Of a stretch of DNA of 6,163 nt, positions 1 through 4,675 are shown piece by piece. The stretch's first letter is position 1, and the number at the start of each line of letters is the position of its first letter. The position numbers and the translations under genes were made by a program. The notes beneath the pieces were generated by a model, which saw only the letters and a list, made by a program, of their open reading frames with translations, was not told the DNA's origin and searched no databases. The stretch spans positions 1-6,163 of the forward strand of contig DJFE01000005.1 of NCBI GenBank assembly GCA_002432025.1, in the 5' to 3' direction. Source of the DNA: Candidatus Avelusimicrobium stercoris. GTDB lineage: Bacteria > Elusimicrobiota > Elusimicrobia > Elusimicrobiales > Elusimicrobiaceae.

Positions 1-21
1 AACAACAACGACAAACAACAG

Positions 22-46
22 ATTCCCGACTACGACACTCGGGAAT
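22..46 (-). repeat. Short palindromic repeat, unit 1
   Basis: Perfect 8-base arms ATTCCCGA (22-29) and TCGGGAAT (39-46) enclose a 9-base loop. Read on the minus strand the unit starts GTCATTCCC and ends GGGAATCTG, the same flanks as the neighbouring units, so it belongs to one family. The centre shares CGTAGTC with unit 4. It would form a hairpin in RNA or single-stranded DNA; no function is visible. Confidence 0.75.
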
Positions 47-67
47 GACAACCACAGCAACGACGAG

Positions 68-92
68 ATCCCGTATAAAAACACTACGGGAT
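68..92 (-). repeat. Short palindromic repeat, unit 2
   Basis: Arms ATCCCGTA (68-75) and TACGGGAT (85-92) flank a 9-base loop, the same 8-9-8 geometry as unit 1. The minus strand reads GTCATCCCG at one end and CGGGATCTC at the other. It is separated from unit 1 by 21 bases. Confidence 0.75.
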
Positions 93-129
93 GACGGCGA
101 AAAACAAGGCTGTTATAAAATCAAGGGTC

Positions 130-150
130 ATTCTGAACTTGTTTCAGAAT
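130..150 (+). repeat. Short palindromic repeat, unit 3
   Basis: Arms ATTCTGAA (130-137) and TTCAGAAT (143-150) enclose a 5-base loop. It is preceded by GTC and followed by CT, the family flanks, here on the plus strand. The spacer before it contains GTTATAAAAT (112-121), which recurs at 211-220 after unit 4. Confidence 0.7.
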
Positions 151-180
151 CTACCGATTGTGTAGTTAGTTGTTGCCGTC

Positions 181-205
181 ATCCTGGAAAGCCGTAGTCC
201 AGGAT
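181..205 (+). repeat. Short palindromic repeat, unit 4
   Basis: Arms ATCCTGGA (181-188) and TCCAGGAT (198-205) enclose a 9-base loop. It carries the GTC...CTGTC flanks of the family on the plus strand. The loop contains CCGTAG, like the loop of unit 1 read on the minus strand. Confidence 0.75.
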
Positions 206-229
206 CTGTCGTTATAAAATAAGGATTAG

Positions 230-266
230 ATATTGGAACGCTCCGCGCCGGCCAACCTTCCAGTAT
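230..266 (-). repeat. Short palindromic repeat, unit 5 (long loop)
   Basis: Arms ATATTGGAA (230-238) and TTCCAGTAT (258-266) pair with one G-T wobble around a 19-base GC-rich loop. The minus strand reads GGTCATACTGG ... CCAATATCT, so orientation and flanks match the family, but the loop is longer than the usual 9 bases. Confidence 0.6.
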
Positions 267-306
267 GACCTTTATTTTTACAAACGACAAACCACCCAAA
301 AAGTAG

Positions 307-384
307 ATCCTGAACCCTATTAATAGACCCCGTACAGAAACCTTATGGGGTGCCACATAAGTGGTAAGAGCGGCAATTCAGGAT
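307..384 (-). repeat. Interrupted palindromic repeat, unit 6
   Basis: Perfect arms ATCCTGAA (307-314) and TTCAGGAT (377-384) are separated by 62 bases instead of the 5 to 9 usual in this cluster. The flanks (TAG before, GAC after) match the family on the minus strand. The extra length contains another complete family member (327-351), so unit 6 looks like a repeat split by insertion of unit 7. A 4-bp hairpin (CCAC/GTGG, 353-364) also lies inside. Confidence 0.6.
327..351 (-). repeat. Short palindromic repeat, unit 7, nested in unit 6
   Basis: Arms ACCCCGTA (327-334) and TATGGGGT (344-351) pair with one wobble around a 9-base loop, the 8-9-8 geometry of units 1, 2 and 4. It lies wholly between the arms of unit 6. 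Its minus-strand 3' half (GTACGGGGTCTA) resembles that of unit 2 (ATACGGGATCTC). Confidence 0.6.
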
Positions 385-438
385 GACCCCTAATTTATTT
401 TTCCCCCCCGGCCCGGCTAGGGCCCGGCGCGGTTTAAT

Positions 439-447
439 TGCTATAAT
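439..447 (+). promoter_or_regulatory. Extended -10 promoter, likely leaderless start
   Basis: TGCTATAAT is a perfect extended -10 element (TGn plus TATAAT at 442-447). No -35 hexamer is evident at 16 to 18 bases upstream; that position is a GC-rich patch with GGCCCGGC repeated at 410-417 and 421-428. A start site about 7 bases after the hexamer falls at about 454, the A of the ATG. No Shine-Dalgarno precedes the ATG, which agrees with a leaderless mRNA. Confidence 0.6.
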
Positions 448-453
448 AAAATT

Positions 454-2700
454 ATGTCTGCAAAAAAGATTTCCACTCCTATTAAAAAAGCCCCCGCTTC
501 TGTATTCGGGGCGTTCATCCGCAAATGTTTGCCCGTCGTGGCTGGGGGGATGTGCCTGCTCATCAGTATTTCCTTTTTTACAGGCACATACGACACCGCC
601 CAAGTAAAACTAACCTTACTCCACACGGGGGCAATCGTCCTGTTGGGTTTATGGGCCACGCTTAAAGTAGCGGAGTGGAAGAGCCCGTTTACGCGCCAAA
701 ATTTCCCGTTTTTACTCCCGATACTGGCGTACCTTGGGTGGAATATTCTTTCTTTTATATGCGGCCCCTTTCATTTGGAAAGCGCCGAGGAATTTATCCG
801 CCTGCTGATGTACGGCGGGATAATGCTGTTAATCGCCACCGAATTTACCCAAAAAGATATCCGCACGCTTACTAAATTTATTGTTATCGCCGCGTGGATT
901 TCGTTCACTTACGGGGCCTTGCAAATAGTGGACGGATTTTTGCCGGGGGCGGATTTTCTACCCTGGCGGGGCTTTTTTACGCGCCGAATTTTCTCCACGC
1001 ACGCCAATCCAAACTTCTTTGGCGCGTTTGTGGTGTTTGCCTCGTGCGTAACCTGCGCGCAATATCTGGCTACGCGCAAAAAATCCCTGCTGGTGCTTTT
1101 GGGGTTGGGATTAGTGGAACTATTTTTCACGGAAAGCAAGGGCGCGTGGCTGGCGTATGGGGCGGCCGCGGCCTTGGGAACATTCCTGTTTACAAACCGC
1201 CTTTTCCCCACCAAACACATTAAAAAATTAAACCTCGTAGCAACTGGTGTTCTCCTCTGCGCGCTTGCGCTGGCCGGAGTCTATACGGCCAAGCGGTTCC
1301 AATCGGTCAGTTTCCGCTCGTTTACGTGGCTTGCCACCTTTGAAATGGTGCAAGATTCCCCCCTTATGGGCACGGGGCCGGGCAGTTTTAAAATTATTTA
1401 TCCGGCCTACAAACGCCCGCAAATTTTTTATATTGAAAACTCCCACAACACCGAAACTCAACACGCCGAAAACGAGTATTTGGAACAATGGGCTACGGCG
1501 GGGACCATTGGGCTGGCAATCTTTTTGTGGATGCTGTTTTTTGTTTTTACCAGTGCGTGGAAAAACTTGCGCCCGGTAAGCCTATTACCCGCCGAAGAGC
1601 AAGAGCGGACCTTTTATTTGCTGGGCTACGCAACAGCCTTGGCGGGCCTAATGGCGCACGCCTTTGTGGACATCAGTTTGCGCTTTGCTTCCAGCGGGCT
1701 CTTTTTTGCGGTGTTTATCGGGGTGATTATCGCCTTATCTAACCCACCGCAAGAAGACAATGCAGACGAAAAAATCTGTTTTTCCGCACCTTGGCTTTTG
1801 TGGGCGGCCCGGTTGGTGTTAGCGGGGGCCTTGACCTATGGGGCGTGGCAAGTGTTAGTAGAGTTTAAAGAGATTTCCGGCGCAATGTCCGCCCGCAAAT
1901 TAGGCGACGGATTTTTAATTTGCTGTGCGTGGGGCGTGCTTTTATTTTGCGTGCTAGGTGTGTGTTATGTGTATTTACGCAGTGCGTGGACGAGCCGTGT
2001 GGCCCGCACAAGCCTGTTACTGGCCGCCACAGTGCCGGGGCTGGTGTGGTTTTATGGGCTTTTTCAGGCGAACCATTATTACAGTTTAGGCGTGCGTTTG
2101 GTGCAAATGGGCAACGCCGAAGGGGCTCTGCCGTATTTTACACGGGCAATAAAATTAAACCCGCTTTTGACGGAATACCACCAATACCGCGCCAACACCT
2201 TTGCCACCACCTTGGATTTGACCACGCAGTTTTCCCCCGCCCGGGGCGATACGGACGCGCCATCCAACGACTATGCCCGCGCGCTAAAAGATTTTGCGTA
2301 TGTGCTTAAATACGCACCCAACCACACGGCATTGCATCAAAGTACGGGGCAGTTGTATTATGCAATGGCGTTGCGGGCCTCGCAAGGGGCTGCGCAGGCT
2401 AAAAGCGCGGACGAATTTCAACTGTTCAGCCAAAATGCACGGGACAATATGGAGCAGGCCAAGCGCGCCTTTCAGCGTTCGCTGGTGCTGGACCCGGTCA
2501 ATGCGGAGACGTACCTCTTTTTAACGAGTATTGCCCTAATGGAGCGCAACCCGGCGCAGGCCCAAGCGTGGATAGACGCTTACAGGCGTGGGCCCAAGGG
2601 CGTAACGGAAGAAGAATTTTTGGAAAAGAACCGCCATAATCCGCGGATGAACGCACTGGAAGCGCAAGTGCAAAAAATGCGCTTCTCCGTTGGGAAATAA
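454..2700 (+). CDS. O-antigen ligase/polymerase family membrane protein with C-terminal TPR domain
   Basis: This is a 748-residue polytopic inner-membrane protein. Hydrophobic segments run from about residue 27 to 428, with more at about 445-466, 485-507 and 518-536. The N-terminal two thirds match the Wzy_C / WaaL-like superfamily. STHANPNFFG (181-190) resembles the family's first periplasmic motif. A DSPLMGTGPGSF motif (301-312) and H337-AENEYLEQW ... GTIGL (to about 354) form the typical large-loop signature with its conserved His. Known members transfer or polymerise lipid-linked O-antigen, or glycosylate proteins, on the periplasmic face; the acceptor here cannot be read. From about 541 the chain becomes soluble TPR-like helices (541-570, 602-636, 662-710; e.g. 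NAEGALPYFTRAIKLNP), probably periplasmic. The ATG is chosen because it sits on the promoter; no Shine-Dalgarno is present. No other glycan gene lies in the window, so it appears monocistronic. Family assignment is firm, substrate unknown. Confidence 0.85.
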   Translation: MSAKKISTPIKKAPASVFGAFIRKCLPVVAGGMCLLISISFFTGTYDTAQVKLTLLHTGAIVLLGLWATLKVAEWKSPFTRQNFPFLLPILAYLGWNILSFICGPFHLESAEEFIRLLMYGGIMLLIATEFTQKDIRTLTKFIVIAAWISFTYGALQIVDGFLPGADFLPWRGFFTRRIFSTHANPNFFGAFVVFASCVTCAQYLATRKKSLLVLLGLGLVELFFTESKGAWLAYGAAAALGTFLFTNRLFPTKHIKKLNLVATGVLLCALALAGVYTAKRFQSVSFRSFTWLATFEMVQDSPLMGTGPGSFKIIYPAYKRPQIFYIENSHNTETQHAENEYLEQWATAGTIGLAIFLWMLFFVFTSAWKNLRPVSLLPAEEQERTFYLLGYATALAGLMAHAFVDISLRFASSGLFFAVFIGVIIALSNPPQEDNADEKICFSAPWLLWAARLVLAGALTYGAWQVLVEFKEISGAMSARKLGDGFLICCAWGVLLFCVLGVCYVYLRSAWTSRVARTSLLLAATVPGLVWFYGLFQANHYYSLGVRLVQMGNAEGALPYFTRAIKLNPLLTEYHQYRANTFATTLDLTTQFSPARGDTDAPSNDYARALKDFAYVLKYAPNHTALHQSTGQLYYAMALRASQGAAQAKSADEFQLFSQNARDNMEQAKRAFQRSLVLDPVNAETYLFLTSIALMERNPAQAQAWIDAYRRGPKGVTEEEFLEKNRHNPRMNALEAQVQKMRFSVGK

Positions 2701-2730
2701 GAGAGTATGTGCAAAGTTTCCCGTTTTTTT
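2692..2730 (+). terminator. Possible terminator overlapping the stop codon
   Basis: GGGAAA (2692-2697) can pair with TTTCCC (2717-2722), followed after one G by seven T (2724-2730). The stem is short and the loop is 19 bases, so this is weak. The T-tract and position directly behind the ligase gene are its main support. Confidence 0.35.
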
Positions 2731-2766
2731 GTAGAATATATACGTTAGAAATAAACAATTTGCAAC

Positions 2767-2839
2767 GCCAAGATAGCTCAGCTGGTAGAGCAATCGCTTC
2801 GTAAGCGATAGGTCCGGGGTTCGATCCCCCGTCTTGGCT
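2767..2839 (+). tRNA. tRNA-Thr (anticodon CGU)
   Basis: The 73-base sequence folds into a complete cloverleaf. The acceptor arm is GCCAAGA/TCTTGGC, the D stem GCTC/GAGC, the anticodon stem ATCGC/GCGAT with loop TTCGTAA, and the T stem CGGGG/CCCCG with loop TTCGATC. The loop centre CGT reads ACG codons, so it charges threonine. The discriminator base is U. No CCA is encoded (TAAATT follows), so CCA must be added enzymatically. A T/A-rich stretch at 2724-2745 (TAGAATATATAC) may hold its -10 element, but no clear -35 is seen. A strong terminator lies 11 bases downstream. The last 12 bases recur at 3035-3046. Confidence 0.97.
2828..2839 (+). repeat. Direct repeat, copy 1 (3' end of tRNA-Thr; possible att core)
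   Basis: CCCGTCTTGGCT forms the 3' side of the T stem, the acceptor strand and the discriminator of tRNA-Thr. The identical 12 bases recur at 3035-3046. tRNA 3' ends are the classic integration target of phages and integrative elements, which duplicate this sequence. Confidence 0.6.
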
Positions 2840-2849
2840 TAAATTTAGA

Positions 2850-2873
2850 AACCACGCGCAAGCGTGGTTTTTT
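2850..2873 (+). terminator. Rho-independent terminator of tRNA-Thr
   Basis: Arms AACCACGC (2850-2857) and GCGTGGTT (2862-2869) form an 8-bp stem closed by a GCAA tetraloop and run into a T-tract (2868-2873). Its position 11 bases past the tRNA makes it the tRNA's terminator. Confidence 0.88.
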
Positions 2874-2888
2874 GATTTAAGGCGGCCA

Positions 2889-2910
2889 GCAGGCAAACTG
2901 CTTTGCCTGC
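2889..2910. repeat. Perfect 9-bp hairpin
   Basis: GCAGGCAAA (2889-2897) and TTTGCCTGC (2902-2910) form a perfect stem with a CTGC loop. No T-run follows on either strand, so it is not a terminator. It is the first of three hairpins between the tRNA and its duplicated 3' end. Confidence 0.7.
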
Positions 2911-2935
2911 GTGGGGGAGCGAAAGGCGCAGCGAT

Positions 2936-2981
2936 GTTTTTGTTTGTGCGCTTAAAATTCCTCGGCGCACAAGGCAAAAAC
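2936..2981. repeat. Long imperfect hairpin
   Basis: GTTTTTGTTTGTGCGC (2936-2951) pairs with GCGCACAAGGCAAAAAC (2965-2981): 15 pairs with a small internal bulge around a 13-base loop. It is the largest secondary structure in the block between tRNA-Thr and the second copy of its 3' end. It could belong to a structured RNA or a small palindromic mobile repeat; nothing recognisable is encoded. Confidence 0.6.
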
Positions 2982-3000
2982 CGCGAGCCCGGCCTGCAGA

Positions 3001-3020
3001 AAAATTCCGTCAGGAATTTT
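3001..3020. repeat. AT-rich 8-bp hairpin
   Basis: AAAATTCC (3001-3008) and GGAATTTT (3013-3020) pair perfectly around GTCA. AATTCC also occurs in the related spelling AAAATTCCTCGG at 2955-2965. It lies just before the duplicated tRNA 3' end. Confidence 0.6.
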
Positions 3021-3034
3021 ATCGGAAGGCGAGA

Positions 3035-3046
3035 CCCGTCTTGGCT
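3035..3046 (+). repeat. Direct repeat, copy 2 (tRNA-Thr 3' end fragment; possible att remnant)
   Basis: An exact 12-base copy of the end of tRNA-Thr lies 207 bases downstream and in the same orientation. Flanking bases differ on both sides, so this is not a longer duplication, and the rest of the tRNA is absent. It reads as the far boundary of a small or eroded element. Only 7 bases separate it from the arm of the next terminator. Confidence 0.55.
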
Positions 3047-3053
3047 CTTTTTT

Positions 3054-3078
3054 AAGCCCTCCGTCGGAGGGCTTTTTT
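3054..3078 (+). terminator. Rho-independent terminator
   Basis: AAGCCCTCC (3054-3062) and GGAGGGCTT (3066-3074) make a 9-bp GC-rich stem with a GTC loop, followed by T to 3078. It points rightwards. Since tRNA-Thr already has a terminator, this one may be the older terminator displaced when the 2840-3046 segment arrived. Confidence 0.88.
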
Positions 3079-3166
3079 ACGTCTAAAAAAGCAATTTTTT
3101 ATGGTTTTATCGTCGTAAAAACGATGTTACAAAAGGTGCGGCAGGCGCGACAAAAAGCGGGGTGCG

Positions 3167-3193
3167 TGTCAGAGTTTTGTCAGAGTTCTGACA
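3167..3193. repeat. Tandem TGTCAGAGTT repeat with palindrome
   Basis: TGTCAGAGTT occurs at 3167-3176 and 3178-3187. The second copy continues into TCTGACA, giving a dyad TGTCAGA-GT-TCTGACA (3178-3193). The 11-base spacing is about one helical turn. It could be a protein-binding site or a weak hairpin before TCTTTTTG (3194-3201). It lies in a gene-free stretch (3079-3242) between the terminator and the end of the prophage operon, which otherwise shows only an A6/T6 hairpin (3084-3101). Confidence 0.5.
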
Positions 3194-3242
3194 TCTTTTT
3201 GGAACTCAAAAGACAAGGCTTCTGCGCACTCTAGCACCAGTT

Positions 3243-3350
3243 TTAAGAACCACATTTTCTGCAAATAATCCGGCAAGGCTTACCAACTTTTCGGCAAAAA
3301 GATTCCCCAAAATAGAGGTCATACTCCGCGTACTTACAACGCGGGCTCAT
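3243..3350 (-). CDS. Small Cys-rich protein (35 aa), coupled to the upstream prophage gene
   Basis: I do not recognise the family. The ATG (3350-3348) overlaps the TGA of the 87-residue gene (3349-3347) as ATGA, a typical translational-coupling arrangement, so it is probably translated by ribosomes finishing that gene. The 35-residue product is basic and has five cysteines (5, 19, 26, 30, 33). The tail GKPCRIICRKCGS includes C-x3-C-x2-C, resembling a small metal-binding (zinc-ribbon-like) protein. Small Cys-rich proteins of this size are common in phage operons, but no specific role can be given. A 38-residue frame at 3322-3206 overlaps it and is less convincing because its GGAG is only one base from the ATG. 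Confidence 0.55.
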   Translation of the reverse strand: MSPRCKYAEYDLYFGESFCRKVGKPCRIICRKCGS

Positions 3351-3610
3351 TCGCAAACCTCTTTAAAGGCTACTAAGGCCCGCAGGTTTTGGTCGTTTAT
3401 CCCCGTGTCTATGCCGTACTTATCTTTAAAGGCCACGTGCCAGTTTTTAGGCTGGGTAACGTCCGTATTGTAAAAAGTGGCCGTAGTATCGGCGGCGTTA
3501 TCGTACAAGGCGGACATATTTTGCACATCGCCCGTAAACGCGCAACGCTTGGTAATAAAGTTCTGCCCATAGCATTTAATGGGCGTTTTAATTTGTATAG
3601 TTTCAACCAT
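3347..3610 (-). CDS. Hypothetical prophage protein (87 aa)
   Basis: I do not recognise the family. The 87-residue soluble protein has no signal peptide or membrane segment, and has aromatic and Asn/Asp-rich stretches (SALYDNAADTTATFYNTD at about 33-50, then KNWHVAFKDKYG to about 66). Strand orientation places it in the same leftward operon as the tape-measure remnant, from which it is now separated by the oppositely oriented gene at 3663-4148. A GGGGG stretch lies about 13 bases before the ATG, farther than usual for a Shine-Dalgarno. Its stop overlaps the start of the 35-residue gene. A small tail or late structural protein is likely from position only. Confidence 0.6.
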   Translation of the reverse strand: MVETIQIKTPIKCYGQNFITKRCAFTGDVQNMSALYDNAADTTATFYNTDVTQPKNWHVAFKDKYGIDTGINDQNLRALVAFKEVCE

Positions 3611-3639
3611 AATGTAATATTTTCCCCCTGAAAATGGGT

Positions 3640-3657
3640 TATACTAATAAGAGGAGG
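3640..3657 (+). promoter_or_regulatory. -10 element and Shine-Dalgarno of the secreted Cys-repeat gene
   Basis: TATACT (3640-3645) is a good -10 hexamer, but no clear -35 is seen 16-18 bases upstream. AGGAGG (3652-3657) is a perfect Shine-Dalgarno 5 bases before the ATG at 3663. The gene thus carries its own expression signals in the 52-base gap between divergent genes, independent of the leftward prophage operon. Confidence 0.6.
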
Positions 3658-3662
3658 CCCTT

Positions 3663-4148
3663 ATGAAAAAAGTTTTGTCCGCTCTTATTTTGACGCTCAT
3701 CCCGTTGTTCGGTTTTGCAACGGAATTTAAAACTGTTTGTGCCTCTCGTGTTTCTTTGAATTTTTCTCCTGGCTTTGCTTATAAAACCACTCCCAACGGG
3801 AACAATTCTTACACCACTTCTTGTATTGAACATTCCTCTATGGATTTTTTACCTTGTTACACGTGGAACTCTATTAAAAATAAAGACGGTTCTTATACGA
3901 CCTCTTGTGCTATTAGAACCTCTTTAACCCTGCAAACGTGTGTCCTGTGGAAAAGCACGCCCGGTCAAAATGGTTCTTATTCTACCGAATGTAGCGCTTA
4001 TACTTCCTTAGACTATGCAAAAAAACCTTGTGTAGAATATAAGACTACCAAAGAGACAAGCGGAAATTTACTTACTACTTGCTCTTCATACTCCGATCTT
4101 GCTTACGCAAAAGAGCAATGCGTTCTTTGGAAAACAACCGAACGCTAA
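3663..4148 (+). CDS. Secreted Cys-rich repeat protein, candidate prophage moron
   Basis: I do not recognise the family. The 161-residue protein begins with a clear Sec signal peptide (MKK, hydrophobic core 4-18, likely cleavage GFA|T at 19/20). The mature part is four to five tandem units of 28 to 30 residues with the pattern C-x3-TSL-(x5-7)-C-x-W-K-T-T-x4-NGSYTT-x-C. Cysteines are at 26, 54, 82, 110 and 140 (spacing 28, 28, 28, 30) and at 65, 93, 123 and 153. The first unit has Ala39 where the others have the second Cys. Such regular cysteines suggest one disulfide per unit in an extracytoplasmic, Ser/Thr-rich chain. It is visibly more AT-rich than its neighbours, favours TCT and ACT codons, and is oriented against the surrounding leftward prophage genes. 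This is the usual layout of a lysogenic-conversion gene with its own promoter. Its stop (TAA, 4146-4148) interlocks with the tape-measure stop in CTAA (4145-4148). No terminator is seen after it. Confidence 0.8.
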   Translation: MKKVLSALILTLIPLFGFATEFKTVCASRVSLNFSPGFAYKTTPNGNNSYTTSCIEHSSMDFLPCYTWNSIKNKDGSYTTSCAIRTSLTLQTCVLWKSTPGQNGSYSTECSAYTSLDYAKKPCVEYKTTKETSGNLLTTCSSYSDLAYAKEQCVLWKTTER

Positions 4149-4675
4149 CCTACATATTTATTACGTTTTGCACCCGCCTTATAGGCCACATTGGCAAACT
4201 CCAAGGCTTCCACCGTTCCGCGTTTAATGGCTTGCGTAATAGCGGTTAAATCGCCGCCGTTTTGCACGTTAATCGTTTGGTTGATAACCGCACCGCCGGC
4301 TCCGCCAGGCTCAGTATTTCCCTCGGCAATATCAAAAAGCCTAGCCTGTTGTGCGCGGTTTAAAATCATTTCCCCGCTGTTTACGCGTGCGAGTACATTA
4401 TCCCCGCTAAACGAATTTCCTGGCACCACCCCGCCTGTTGCAAAGCCATCTGCAAAAGCCAAAACGGCCGCCATAATCCCAGCGCCGATGACCGGAGCAA
4501 GCGCAATCCAAGAGCCGCACGCCGCTACTAACGCCCCAAATACCGTAAGCACCGCGCCTACGCTTGCCGCCACGTGGGCTAACGTGGAAACTAAATTAGG
4601 GTTATTGTTTATCCACTCTTTAATGCCGGCGACGACATCGGCCGCGCATTTTACCAAACTGTTTAGCGTTGGCAA
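4145..4675 (-). pseudogene. Tape-measure protein, C-terminal fragment (prophage remnant)
   Basis: This frame encodes the end of a phage tail tape-measure protein, which sets tail length. It has a W-x-NNNP-x-L motif (21-28), a long Ala/Gly/Val hydrophobic stretch (about 28-76), then DGFATGGVVPG (76-86) and NSGEMILNRAQQARLF (99-114), the usual C-terminal signature of these proteins. Tape-measure proteins normally exceed 600 residues; only about 176 are present. The only local start would be TTG (4675-4673) without a Shine-Dalgarno, and the frame stays open upstream. The upstream ORF reads ...LVQQVVAG and this one continues VLPTLNSL, which joined gives a typical tape-measure sequence. The two frames are offset by -1 at a run of four G (CCCC at 4678-4681 on the plus strand). 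Loss of one G, or less likely -1 slippage there, explains the break. Confidence 0.8.

Larger units (their letters stand above)
1..438. other. Gene-free repeat-rich region
   Basis: No convincing gene lies here. Short open frames on the minus strand translate the palindromic repeats and lack Shine-Dalgarno sequences. Besides the seven palindromes the stretch holds low-complexity CAACAACG-type sequence at 1-20, a C-run at 403-409 and a GC-rich direct repeat (410-428) just before the ligase promoter. Whatever gene lies to the left ends outside the window. Confidence 0.6.

Noticed and set aside
22..205. CRISPR array
   Set aside because: The repeats are palindromes on both strands with varying arm sequence and irregular spacing. 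There are no identical repeats with equal spacers and no cas genes.
144..356. 70-residue minus-strand frame in the repeat region
   Set aside because: It is built almost entirely from palindromic repeat units 4 to 7, has no Shine-Dalgarno, and no protein-like composition.
2498..2977. 159-residue minus-strand frame across the ligase 3' end and tRNA-Thr
   Set aside because: It reads antisense through the TPR region and the tRNA gene, both well supported, so it is a shadow.
3206..3322. 38-residue minus-strand frame downstream of the 87-residue prophage gene
   Set aside because: It overlaps the 35-residue ATGA-coupled frame. Its only GGAG is one base from the ATG, and the sequence shows no motif. 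The coupled frame is the better candidate, though this one is not excluded.
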